DNA from: Polaribacter sp. WD7
GTDB lineage: Bacteria > Bacteroidota > Bacteroidia > Flavobacteriales > Flavobacteriaceae
Assembly: GCF_003335085.1 (NCBI RefSeq)
Contig: NZ_QPEJ01000017.1
Span: 124,001-188,000, forward strand
Reading direction: 5' to 3'
Length of the DNA stretch: 64,000 nt
Below, piece by piece: positions 18,455-26,678 of the stretch (position 1 is the first letter of the stretch; each line of letters starts with the position of its first letter). The translations under genes and the position numbers were made by a program. Below the pieces are notes generated by a model. The model searched no databases, had not been told where the DNA came from, and worked only from the letters and a program-made list of their open reading frames with translations.

Positions 18455-19757
18455 AATATTCGTATTAACGCTCTTTATTATCAGTAGTGTATTCGCGCAA
18501 TCAGAAATACTTTTCTATAAAGATACACTTGGAAATTTATCTTACAAAGAGGTACAGAAAAAACCTTTTCAACTTCTAGAAAAACAAATTTTAGAACCTC
18601 ATTCTAACAGTGTTTACTGGTTTAAAATACCTAAAGATAAGAGTAAACCTGAGTCTGTTTTTAGAATTTTATACGAAAGAATTCGAAAAGCTGATGCTTA
18701 TCAGGCTTCACATAAAATAAAAGAACTCTCTAACCAACGATTTTTAAGTTATCAGTTTTCAAGAAAAGCAGATGTTTATATCAAAGTAGCTCCAAAGTTA
18801 CACGCTTATATTCCGGTAACTTTAAATTCTGCAGCAGAAGCTAACATAAAAGAAAATAAACATGTTTTATTAAATGGGTTTTATTACGGCTTTGCTTTTC
18901 TAGTTGTTATATATAATCTTTTTTATTATTTTATATTTAAAGATGATGCTTTTCTGTATTATGCGCTGTTTTTAACAAGTATGAGTTTTGGTGTTTTTAC
19001 AATGGATGGAATGCTAAACTTTTTCAATTTAAATCATACAGTTAATGACGTCTTAATGATTTTAAATTACATTTTTCTTGCGTTTTTTTCGTCTAAATTT
19101 ACTAATAACTATTTGTTTTTAGAGTTGTACTACCCAAAAATTAAAAGACTTAGTTATGTGTTAGGTATCTGTATTGTTATTTCTGGGGTTTTGTACTTGG
19201 TTATTGATAACTATTATTATTTACTTATTTTAAATTTATTGGTTTTTCTACTTCTTTTTATCTATTGGCTTTGTTCTGTACTACTTTTTAGAAAGAATAT
19301 GTATACAAAAATTTTAGCCATCGCCTACATTATCATATTATTTTCTGCTATTGATTTTTTTGTACTCAAGTTTTTAGGAATTTCTTTAATCAATATAAAT
19401 TCCACAAATATTAAGATTGGTGCATTTTCAGAAATGATTATTCTCTCTATTGCCGTTTTGTATCGAATGAAAACATTAAGAGATGAAAACGACGTAATGA
19501 GAAAAGAAATAGTAGAGTATTCTGAAGAACTTTCTCAATTGAAAATAGAGAATGAAGATAGAACCTTTAGTAGAATAGACCAATTAAGTTTAAGAGAAAG
19601 ACAGATTTTTGATTTAATTGTTCAGTTAAAATCGAATAAGGAGATAGCAACAATTTTAAATGTATCTATAAATACAGTTAAATTTCATGTAAAAAATATT
19701 TATGAGAAATTAAGTATAAGAAGTAGAAAGGAAGCCTTGTCTTTACAGAAAATATAA
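18444..19757 (+). CDS. 7TM sensor-like membrane protein with C-terminal LuxR-type HTH
   Basis: The protein has 437 residues. It has a signal peptide (residues 1-18), an extracytoplasmic beta-rich domain (about 19-130, resembling the 7TMR-DISM extracellular type 2 domain), seven hydrophobic segments (about 135-340), a short coiled coil (345-375) and a LuxR/GerE helix-turn-helix at the end (LSLRERQIFDLIV, then SINTVKFHVKNIYEKL). It therefore puts ligand sensing, membrane anchoring and DNA binding in one chain, with no kinase or receiver domain. The inducer and targets are unknown. It overlaps the DUF2834 gene and ends 133 bp before a strong terminator. Confidence 0.88.
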   Translation: MKAKIFVLTLFIISSVFAQSEILFYKDTLGNLSYKEVQKKPFQLLEKQILEPHSNSVYWFKIPKDKSKPESVFRILYERIRKADAYQASHKIKELSNQRFLSYQFSRKADVYIKVAPKLHAYIPVTLNSAAEANIKENKHVLLNGFYYGFAFLVVIYNLFYYFIFKDDAFLYYALFLTSMSFGVFTMDGMLNFFNLNHTVNDVLMILNYIFLAFFSSKFTNNYLFLELYYPKIKRLSYVLGICIVISGVLYLVIDNYYYLLILNLLVFLLLFIYWLCSVLLFRKNMYTKILAIAYIIILFSAIDFFVLKFLGISLININSTNIKIGAFSEMIILSIAVLYRMKTLRDENDVMRKEIVEYSEELSQLKIENEDRTFSRIDQLSLRERQIFDLIVQLKSNKEIATILNVSINTVKFHVKNIYEKLSIRSRKEALSLQKI

Positions 19758-19889
19758 ATTTTACTCCATAAATCTAAGGTACCACCTTTAAACTACCCGT
19801 AAACTACCCCTTTTTTTATTAGAGTAATTAAGTTTTATGATTAAGTTTGTATTAGTAAAAAATTATATCCCCCCCAAATCTTTATTCAC

Positions 19890-19927
19890 AAAAAACTCTA
19901 GTATAATGTATTATCTAGAGTTTTTTA
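19890..19927 (+). terminator. Rho-independent terminator after the 7TM-LuxR gene
   Basis: AAAAAACTCTAG and CTAGAGTTTTTT form a perfect stem with an AT-rich loop and a T-run. Confidence 0.8.
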
Positions 19928-19977
19928 TTTATGTCACTTATTCTTAAATCCAATTAACTTGAGTTTAGCATAAAAAA

Positions 19978-20128
19978 TTATGTCAGTCAGATTAATTTTT
20001 GATAGAAAATCGTATTGAAGACAAATATGTTTTTATACAAAAGCTTAATTTTGATATGATTTTATTCGTTTTACCTCTAAAACCAATTAATTAGCCAGTT
20101 TTTTGACATTGTATTTTAAACAGAACTC
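19978..20128 (+). repeat. Dispersed intergenic repeat, family B, copy 1
   Basis: About 151 bp match 60876-61029 on the same strand. The most conserved part is the first 50 bp, which includes TTATGTCAGTCAGATT and TATTGAAGACAAATA; ACATTGTATTTTAAA is conserved near the end. This repeat fills most of the gap between the 7TM-LuxR gene and the BtuF-like gene (19758-20141). Together with the terminator, it is all I can see there. Confidence 0.75.
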
Positions 20129-20141
20129 TAGTTAATTATAT

Positions 20142-21272
20142 TTATTGCATTCTCTCAAAAAATGTAAATTCATATTTAGGTATTAAATTTGGGTATGCTA
20201 TTTTAATCAAATCTTTAAGCACCAAATCTGGTCTTGTTGGTGCTAACTCATAATAGATAACACCACCTGTTTCTCCTTTTTTTGAAGAAGAGGTATATAT
20301 ATTGTTATTTTTAAATGCCTTAAATTTTCCATATAACTTGTTATTGTTTATCATCTCTTCTTTAGATGAAAAATATCCAGGAGCTATCCAATAATCTGCA
20401 TGAATACCTTTATCAAAAACACTTTCAAAACTAAGAGATAAACTTCCTTTACCTTTGATGTTTTTCCATAAGTAATTTAAATTAGCATCTTGTAATAATT
20501 GGGCTACAAAACTTTCTCCTGCAGGCAAGCTCCATATGTCCTTACTCATAATAGCGCCAGACAACACAGTGGATTTTACTGTAATATTAGCAGCAATTTG
20601 TTTTGCTTTAATATAATTGCTTTCAATTACATTAAAAATACTGTCTGCCTGTTTTTCTTTATCAAATAAAACACCAAAAAATTTAATCCATTCTGCTCTT
20701 CCTAATGGAGTCTCTTCTAACCAATCACCATTATAAATTACATTAATTCCTGATTTTTGAAGAGTGGTTAGAGATTTATCTGCATTAGAAACACTATACC
20801 CAACCACCAATTCTGGATTTAAATCCAATAAAATTTCTGTGTTTAATGAATTCTCTTTTCCAACTTCTTTAATTTTGCCTGCATCAATTAATTGTCTTGT
20901 TTTTTTAGAAGAAATATATTTAGCATAAGGAAATCCTACAATAGCGTTTTCTTCATCCAATAACTCTAACATTGGTATATGAGTAGTAGAGGTAACTACA
21001 ACTCTCTTTATAGGAACGTTAATTGTGTTTTTTGTATTTGCCTTTTGATTAATTTTGTGCTTAATGTTATATTCAAAAGTTTCTTTCGCGTTTTGATAAG
21101 CCAATTTAATAACCAATTTCTTTCCTCCATTATGATGTAAAATATCAAAACCTTTAGCATATTTAATAGTACTTTTATAATTAGGCGTAGATTTTTGATT
21201 TACAATATCTTTCTTACAAGAATAAAATAGATTTGCTAAAAAAAAAATAAGAAGTAGTTTATTGTTTTTCAT
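20142..21272 (-). CDS. BtuF-like ABC-transporter substrate-binding lipoprotein (cobalamin/siderophore class)
   Basis: The protein has 376 residues. The lipobox FYSC puts the acylated Cys at position 19. From about residue 95 it follows the helical-backbone class III binding-protein pattern: RVVVTSTTHIPMLELLD, then NTEILLDLNPELVVGY, then KSGINVIYNGDWLEETPLGRAEWI, which matches the BtuF/FecB family for vitamin B12, heme and siderophores. The cobalamin riboswitch and BtuB/BtuG-like genes a few kb away make B12 or another corrinoid the likely ligand; this is inferred. Its ATG overlaps the stop of the GMP reductase gene by one base (TAATG), so translation is coupled. No ABC permease or ATPase gene is in the window. 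Confidence 0.8.
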   Translation of the reverse strand: MKNNKLLLIFFLANLFYSCKKDIVNQKSTPNYKSTIKYAKGFDILHHNGGKKLVIKLAYQNAKETFEYNIKHKINQKANTKNTINVPIKRVVVTSTTHIPMLELLDEENAIVGFPYAKYISSKKTRQLIDAGKIKEVGKENSLNTEILLDLNPELVVGYSVSNADKSLTTLQKSGINVIYNGDWLEETPLGRAEWIKFFGVLFDKEKQADSIFNVIESNYIKAKQIAANITVKSTVLSGAIMSKDIWSLPAGESFVAQLLQDANLNYLWKNIKGKGSLSLSFESVFDKGIHADYWIAPGYFSSKEEMINNNKLYGKFKAFKNNNIYTSSSKKGETGGVIYYELAPTRPDLVLKDLIKIAYPNLIPKYEFTFFERMQ

Positions 21273-22309
21273 TATGAATATACCTGATTTTCTTGTTCTT
21301 GAACTCTAATAAAGGTAGTTCTTTTGGTCAATTCTTTTAGCCTTTTGGCACCTACGTATGTACAAGTAGATCTAATACCGCCTAAAATATCAACAACAGT
21401 ATTTTTAACATCACCTCTAAAAGGCACAGCAACAGTTTTACCTTCTGAGGCTCTATAATTTGCAACGCCTCCAGCATGTTTATTCATAGCTGTTTCAGAA
21501 CTCATTCCGTAAAAAGCTTTGTACTGTTTTCCATCTCTGTTAATTAAATCTCCACCACTTTCAGTATGTCCAGCTAACATTCCGCCCAACATCACAAAAT
21601 CAGCACTTCCTCCAAAAGCTTTAGCTAAGTCTCCAGGTATTTTACATCCTCCATCAGAAATAATATGACCACCCATGCCATGAGCAGCATCTGCACATTC
21701 TATAATAGCAGACAATTGTGGATACCCAACACCGGTTTTTACGCGAGTTGTGCATACAGAGCCAGGACCTATGCCTACCTTAATAATATCTGCACCTGCT
21801 AACAGTAATTCTTCTACCATTTCGCCCGTAACTACATTACCCGCAATAATTACTTTATTAGGATGTTTATTTCTCATTTTTTGAACAAATTCTACAAAAT
21901 GTTCAGAATATCCGTTAGCTACATCAATACAAATAAAATTAATAGCAGAAAATTGATCTAAAATTTGTTTTACTTTATTGGCATCTTCATTAGCTGTACC
22001 TGTGCTTATTGCAATATTTTCTAATGTTTTTTTTGATGCATTTTTAGCAAAATTTTGCCAATCATCTATAGAGTAGTGTTTATGAATTGCCGTAAATAAG
22101 TTATGTTCTGCCAATGATTTTGCCATTTCAAAAGTACCTACAGTATCCATATTTGCAGCTATTATTGGTATACCACTCCATTTAATATCGCTGTGTAAAA
22201 AAGAAAAATCTCTTTGTAAAGAAACTTCAGACCTAGATTTTAGTGTAGACCTTTTGGGTCTTATCATTACATCTTTAAAACCTAATTTAATATCATTTTC
22301 AATTCTCAT
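21272..22309 (-). CDS. guaC: GMP reductase (IMPDH/GMPR family)
   Basis: The enzyme converts GMP to IMP with NADPH, in purine salvage. The 345-residue length fits GuaC and is too short for IMP dehydrogenase with its CBS domains. The catalytic Cys lies in [17 protein letters not shown]. Other marks are the phosphate-binding [15 protein letters not shown] block, and the absence of a CBS insert after residue 100. It is the first gene of a minus-strand pair with the BtuF-like gene and diverges from the cobalamin riboswitch. A link between purine salvage and corrinoid uptake is not obvious, so this may be an accident of gene order. Confidence 0.92.
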   Translation of the reverse strand: MRIENDIKLGFKDVMIRPKRSTLKSRSEVSLQRDFSFLHSDIKWSGIPIIAANMDTVGTFEMAKSLAEHNLFTAIHKHYSIDDWQNFAKNASKKTLENIAISTGTANEDANKVKQILDQFSAINFICIDVANGYSEHFVEFVQKMRNKHPNKVIIAGNVVTGEMVEELLLAGADIIKVGIGPGSVCTTRVKTGVGYPQLSAIIECADAAHGMGGHIISDGGCKIPGDLAKAFGGSADFVMLGGMLAGHTESGGDLINRDGKQYKAFYGMSSETAMNKHAGGVANYRASEGKTVAVPFRGDVKNTVVDILGGIRSTCTYVGAKRLKELTKRTTFIRVQEQENQVYS

Positions 22310-22383
22310 CTATAAAAAACATTTAAGATCTAAAGGTATAAAATTTGGATACGATTTTATTAGATTCTTAGTAAGAATGTATC

Positions 22384-22391
22384 TACTTTTG
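22384..22391 (+). promoter_or_regulatory. Predicted -7 box for the riboswitch transcript
   Basis: TACTTTTG matches TAnnTTTG and would start transcription near 22397, exactly where the riboswitch begins. No well-spaced -33 TTG is seen. Confidence 0.55.
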
Positions 22392-22395
22392 TAAA

Positions 22396-22635
22396 GATTT
22401 TGGTTTTGAAGTAAACATATTTATTTCGAATTAAAAGGGAATCTGGTGTAAATCCAGAACTGTTCCCGCAACTGTAAGTTTATGCTAACAATTTGAATAC
22501 GTAACGTAGAAGATTTCTACAAAAGTAAATTTAATAGTTAGTACCTCTATAAAGAGGATGTTATTATTCTTTATACCACTGACGTTTTTGTTGGGAAGGT
22601 AAATAACGTAAAAAACAAGTCAGGAGACCTGCCAA
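22396..22635 (+). promoter_or_regulatory. Cobalamin (adenosylcobalamin-type) riboswitch
   Basis: Conserved riboswitch blocks are present in the right order: GGGAATCTGGTGTAAATCC, then CTGTTCCCGCAACTGTAA (22451-22477), a variable arm, then ACTGACG, GGGAAGG and the closing GTCAGGAGACCTGCC (22619-22633). Ligand binding by this class normally turns off downstream expression. The start codon of the BtuB-like gene is 47 bp after the end, so control probably acts on translation initiation or early transcription; no clear terminator hairpin lies between. Confidence 0.93.
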
Positions 22636-22681
22636 TAATCTTAATTAAAATAAATCTTCGGGAAAAAGATTTCTTTAAATT

Positions 22682-24517
22682 ATGATATTAAAACAAGCAA
22701 TTTTTACCTGCTTTTTTTTCTGTTGCATTACTAATGTGTTTTCTCAGAAAGATAGTATAGAGGTTAAATTTTCAGAAATTCATTTGGCTATTTCTAAGGT
22801 TAAAGATTTTTCTAAAGGATATAGCGTGTCTAGCATTTCGGATACTCTGGTAGTGAGAGATATTAAATCGTTAACAAATATTTTGCGATTTAATTCTTTT
22901 ATTTACTTTAAAGAAGAAGGTTTGGGTATGGTATCATCACCTTCTTTTAGAGGAACCAATTCTAGTCAAACCGCTGTGCTTTGGAATGGTATAAATATTA
23001 ATTCTCAATTATTAGGTCAAGTAGATTTTAATGCATTATCGTCAAATTCTTATGATGATATAACTGTTAGAAGTGGCGGGGGTAGTGTACTTTTTGGTAG
23101 TGGAGCTATTGGAGGGACAGTACATTTAGATAATACGATAGATTTTACAACACAAACCAAACACAATTTTATAGGGAATTATGGTAGTTTTAATACAAAA
23201 CACATCAGTTATCAATTTAAAAAAGCAACTGACAAAACACATATAAATATTGGTTTAGGATATAATGCTTCAGAAAATGATTATAAATACTTAAAATCTA
23301 ATTTATTTAATGAAAATGGAAGTTTCTCAAATTTTAACGCTGATGTTAATTTTGGATATCAATTTAGTACAAAAAGCAATATAAAATTATTTGCAAATGC
23401 TTTTGCTGCAGACAGAAATCTTTCTAGAACATTAAATGCGCCTTCTAATGATAGTTATGAAGATTTTACTTTGAGAAATTTATTGGAATGGAACTATAAA
23501 TTGAGTACTAAAGAATTATTATCTACAAAGTTAGCTTATCTTTTTGACCAGTTTACTTTTTTTGATAACAATAATAATAGAGCATTATTTTCTAGAGGAA
23601 ATACCAAAAGAACGTTATCAAAAATAGATTACAATAATTTTATTTCTAAAAAAATTCAATTAAATGGAGTCTTAGAGTTTGAAAATACAGCGGCAATAGG
23701 CAGTACTTTTCAAAGGCAAAATAGAACTATTTTTACTACAATTTTATCTTTGAATCATCAGTTGTTTAAAAAGTTAAGTTACGGAGCACAATTTAGAAAA
23801 GACTATATAAAGGATTTTAATTCTCCATTTTTATATTCTTTAGGTCTAGAGTATAAATTCAATTCAACCTATACGCTTTCCGTAAATACCTCCAAGAATT
23901 TTAGAATCCCCACATTTAATGACCTGTATTGGACACCTGGAGGTAATCCTGATTTAGAGTCAGAGAATGCTTATCAATTTGAATTAGGAAACAAACTTCA
24001 TTTTAAAAATAAAAGCTTTCAATTCAATACTTTTTATATTAAAACTTCAAATTTAATTCAATGGTTACCCAATGATAGCGGAATTTGGAGTCCTATAAAC
24101 GTTAATGAAACTGAAAATTACGGACTAGAGGTATCTTACAATCATAAATTTAATTATGGTTTACACTTGTTTCAATTCAATATCAATTACTCTTATACAA
24201 TTGCCAAAAATTTAGAGACCAACAAACAATTGTTTTTAGTACCAAAGCACAGAGCAAACTTTTTGATAGATTATAACTACAAAAAAATCACAGTTTTCTA
24301 TCAGCAATTATTTAATGATGAAGTTTCGTTTTTGGTAGATACCATTCCTTATTTTACTGTTGCAAATATTGGTATAAATTATCAAATACAATCTTTAAAA
24401 AATCAGCCTACAGTTGGTTTTAAAATAAATAATATTTACAATACGTATTATCAAAACACCTTAAACAGGCCAATGCCTGGAATCAATTTTCAAATAACAA
24501 CAAACATAAATTTTTAA
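22682..24517 (+). CDS. btuB: BtuB-like TonB-dependent outer-membrane receptor for corrinoids
   Basis: The protein has 611 residues with a signal peptide ending near residue 21. It has a plug domain (about 50-160, with SFRGTNSSQTAVLWNGININ and SGGGSVLFGSGAIGGTVHL typical of vitamin B12 and iron receptors), then a 22-strand barrel of about 450 residues that ends in an aromatic-tipped strand (INFQITTNINF). It imports its ligand across the outer membrane with energy from TonB. The riboswitch directly upstream is the main reason to call cobalamin as the substrate. The next gene starts 3 bp after the stop. Confidence 0.88.
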   Translation: MILKQAIFTCFFFCCITNVFSQKDSIEVKFSEIHLAISKVKDFSKGYSVSSISDTLVVRDIKSLTNILRFNSFIYFKEEGLGMVSSPSFRGTNSSQTAVLWNGININSQLLGQVDFNALSSNSYDDITVRSGGGSVLFGSGAIGGTVHLDNTIDFTTQTKHNFIGNYGSFNTKHISYQFKKATDKTHINIGLGYNASENDYKYLKSNLFNENGSFSNFNADVNFGYQFSTKSNIKLFANAFAADRNLSRTLNAPSNDSYEDFTLRNLLEWNYKLSTKELLSTKLAYLFDQFTFFDNNNNRALFSRGNTKRTLSKIDYNNFISKKIQLNGVLEFENTAAIGSTFQRQNRTIFTTILSLNHQLFKKLSYGAQFRKDYIKDFNSPFLYSLGLEYKFNSTYTLSVNTSKNFRIPTFNDLYWTPGGNPDLESENAYQFELGNKLHFKNKSFQFNTFYIKTSNLIQWLPNDSGIWSPINVNETENYGLEVSYNHKFNYGLHLFQFNINYSYTIAKNLETNKQLFLVPKHRANFLIDYNYKKITVFYQQLFNDEVSFLVDTIPYFTVANIGINYQIQSLKNQPTVGFKINNIYNTYYQNTLNRPMPGINFQITTNINF

Positions 24518-24520
24518 AAG

Positions 24521-25576
24521 ATGAATATTAGAAAAGTAGTAGTATTAAGTGCCTTAATTGGAGTTTTGTTTTCTTGTAATAACACCAATGAACCAGAATT
24601 GGCTTTAGGAGATTATGAAAATGGAATATTAGTAACTAATGAAGGAGCGTTTAGTGGAGGTACAGGAACAGTCAATTTTATTTCTAATGATTTTTCTGTT
24701 CAAGTAGAAAAAGTGTTTAATAAAGTTAATGGAGAAAATATTGGAACGATATTGCAATCTGCAGGTTTTAATGGAGATAACATTTTTTTAATTGCAAATG
24801 TTGGAAATAAAATTTCTGTAGCAAATAGATTTACTATGGAAAAATCGACAGAAATTACAGCAGATTTAAGTAACCCAAGATATATTGCATTTGCTAATGG
24901 TAAAGGTTATGTAACCAATTGGGGTGATGGTACAGATGTTGAAGATGATTATGTAGCGGTTATTAATTTAACAACTAATCTTGTAGAGTCTAAAATACCT
25001 GTAATTGAAGGTCCTGAGCAAATTATTGCAAACGGAAATACGTTATACATTTCTCATAAAGGAGGTTTTGGTTCTGGAAACTCTGTAACAGTCATTAATG
25101 CTGTTAACAATTCTGTAATTACAAACTTACAAGTTGGAGATATCCCAGATGAAATGGCTATAGACAATAGCGGTAACGTATTAGTTTCTTGTGAAGGTAA
25201 AGCAGAAACACCTTGGAATCCTACAGAGGTTTTAGGAAGTTTGGTTAAAATTAACACCACAACAAATGAAGTTATTTCTACAATTAATTATGCTTCAGGA
25301 TTTCACCCAGGAGCAATGACAATTGATAACCAATCTATTTATTTTGGGTCTTCTGCAGGTGTATATAAAATGTCTGAAAATGCTACAGAAATTCCTTCAT
25401 CAACAATAATAGCTACTATAGCGTCTGCTGTTTCTGTTAAAGATGATAAGATTTATGTTACTAACGCATCAGATTTTTCAAACAATGGAACGCTAACTGT
25501 TTTTGACGGGGCTACAAATACCCAATTACAAGAATTTACGGTTGGTCTTATTCCGGGAAAAATATATTTTAATTAA
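24521..25576 (+). CDS. BtuG-like beta-propeller lipoprotein (YncE/DUF5074 type)
   Basis: The protein has 351 residues. The lipobox LFSC gives an acylated Cys19. The rest is a repeated beta-propeller of YncE/DUF5074 type, with units such as NGILVTNEGAFSGGTGTV, PRYIAFANGKGYVTNWGDG and VGDIPDEMAIDNSGNVLVSCEG. In Bacteroides, BtuG is a surface propeller lipoprotein that sits on BtuB and hands it vitamin B12. Here the same kind of gene follows a riboswitch-controlled btuB at 3 bp, so a BtuG role is likely; the assignment is by fold and context, not by alignment. A bidirectional terminator follows at 25599. Confidence 0.78.
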   Translation: MNIRKVVVLSALIGVLFSCNNTNEPELALGDYENGILVTNEGAFSGGTGTVNFISNDFSVQVEKVFNKVNGENIGTILQSAGFNGDNIFLIANVGNKISVANRFTMEKSTEITADLSNPRYIAFANGKGYVTNWGDGTDVEDDYVAVINLTTNLVESKIPVIEGPEQIIANGNTLYISHKGGFGSGNSVTVINAVNNSVITNLQVGDIPDEMAIDNSGNVLVSCEGKAETPWNPTEVLGSLVKINTTTNEVISTINYASGFHPGAMTIDNQSIYFGSSAGVYKMSENATEIPSSTIIATIASAVSVKDDKIYVTNASDFSNNGTLTVFDGATNTQLQEFTVGLIPGKIYFN

Positions 25577-25598
25577 AACTTCAAATTCTATACATATA

Positions 25599-25626
25599 AA
25601 AAGCCTTCTAAATTTAGAAGGCTTTT
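25599..25626. terminator. Bidirectional terminator between the BtuG-like gene and a converging gene
   Basis: AAAAGCCTTCTAAA and TTTAGAAGGCTTTT form a perfect stem with T-runs on both strands. Confidence 0.85.
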
Positions 25627-25628
25627 GT

Positions 25629-26141
25629 TTATAATAAATTTTTTACCTCGCTTTTAATAAAATCTACGGCAACATCAGTAGGGGGTAGTATTTTGGAGTA
25701 ATCAATTAAAATATTTTCTCTAAAATCATTGGCAGAATTTGATGTTTCTGCTACTTGTTTTAATTTATTTAGCGTAGCATTTTTAGCTCCTAAAATAGCA
25801 GTCCAGGTACTACTAGAAATGTAAATTTGTTGTACCAGATTATGCTCAAATTCTTGTTCTATATTATTGATTAAAAGCTGTAAATAATCATCAGTAGTTT
25901 CTGAAATAGGTTTTATCCTAACTACAATTTTTGCAGGATTAATTCGCTCACAAAATAACAACATACGCTCATAAGCTTGTAATTTTATGGGTAAGGCATC
26001 TTTTTTTCTGTTATAAAGTAGCTCCATTTTTTTTTCAGCATTTTGTTGATTTATAAAACTACTAAACATATAATAAGCTACAAAACCTGTTACCATGGCA
26101 GGTAAAATATATGCTATACTTTCTAAAAATTTATCTTCCAT
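25629..26141 (-). CDS. Conserved flavobacterial membrane-anchored protein of unknown function
   Basis: The protein has 170 residues. One N-terminal transmembrane helix (about residues 9-27) is followed by a charged, probably cytoplasmic, helical domain (LQAYERMLLFCERINPAKIVVRI, then IEQEFEHNLVQQIYIS, WTAILGAKNATLNKL). The protein type is familiar from Bacteroidetes genomes; no function is known to me. A minus-strand TATATTTG box (26174-26167) lies 26 bp upstream of the ATG and is a good promoter candidate. It converges with the BtuG-like gene and shares its terminator. Confidence 0.8.
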   Translation of the reverse strand: MEDKFLESIAYILPAMVTGFVAYYMFSSFINQQNAEKKMELLYNRKKDALPIKLQAYERMLLFCERINPAKIVVRIKPISETTDDYLQLLINNIEQEFEHNLVQQIYISSSTWTAILGAKNATLNKLKQVAETSNSANDFRENILIDYSKILPPTDVAVDFIKSEVKNLL

Positions 26142-26166
26142 AAAACTATAAATGATTTAAGCAATA

Positions 26167-26174
26167 CAAATATA
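26167..26174 (-). promoter_or_regulatory. Predicted -7 box of the membrane-anchored protein gene
   Basis: On the minus strand the sequence is TATATTTG, an exact TAnnTTTG. Transcription would start near 26161, about 20 nt before the ATG at 26141. Confidence 0.5.
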
Positions 26175-26253
26175 AAATTTCGAATGTTAACGCTACCTCA
26201 AAACTTTGTAAAGTACCAATTTAAATATATTTCTTTTGTTTTTTTCATTTAGA

Positions 26254-26443
26254 TGATTATCATTTCGAACATTGCTGAAATTTAAATGTATTTAAATTGA
26301 AAGTAACTTACGAGGTAAAAGTGTAGTTGAGAAATCTTATATCTATCGTAAGATTTTTCCATTTCAGTAGAGATAAAATACGTTTTGAGCAATAAAAATA
26401 ATAATCACCTAATAAAATATATTTTTTATTCCGAATTCACGTT
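26254..26443 (+). repeat. Dispersed intergenic repeat, family C, copy 1
   Basis: Exactly 190 bp align without gaps to 44000-44189 with about 26 mismatches counted by eye (about 86% identity). It contains a conserved perfect inverted repeat, AATTTAAAT-GT-ATTTAAATT, and a second hairpin AAATCTTA/TAAGATTT. It lies in the 537-bp gap 26142-26678. The rest of that gap shows only AT-rich DNA without a clear feature. Confidence 0.85.
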
Positions 26444-26678
26444 AAACATAAACTAGTTCTAAAGTCCTTACAATATAAAAGAGTACCTATTTTATTTTAG
26501 AGTTATAATCCTTATAGGTATTCTAAAAATAATTTGGGACATGAACTAAACTTTGACTTATTCAAGTTTTAAAATGAATTTAATATGGAATAACTTGTGA
26601 ATAAAAACTAGAAATCTTCTTTTATAAAAACGAATAGTTTAGCTAACTTCACATTTTCAAATTCTATAAAATTAACGA

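Noticed and set aside
19860..19880. Run of C near the end of the 7TM-LuxR region
   Set aside because: A homopolymer of seven C could signal phase variation, but it lies outside any gene or promoter box, so no effect is supported.
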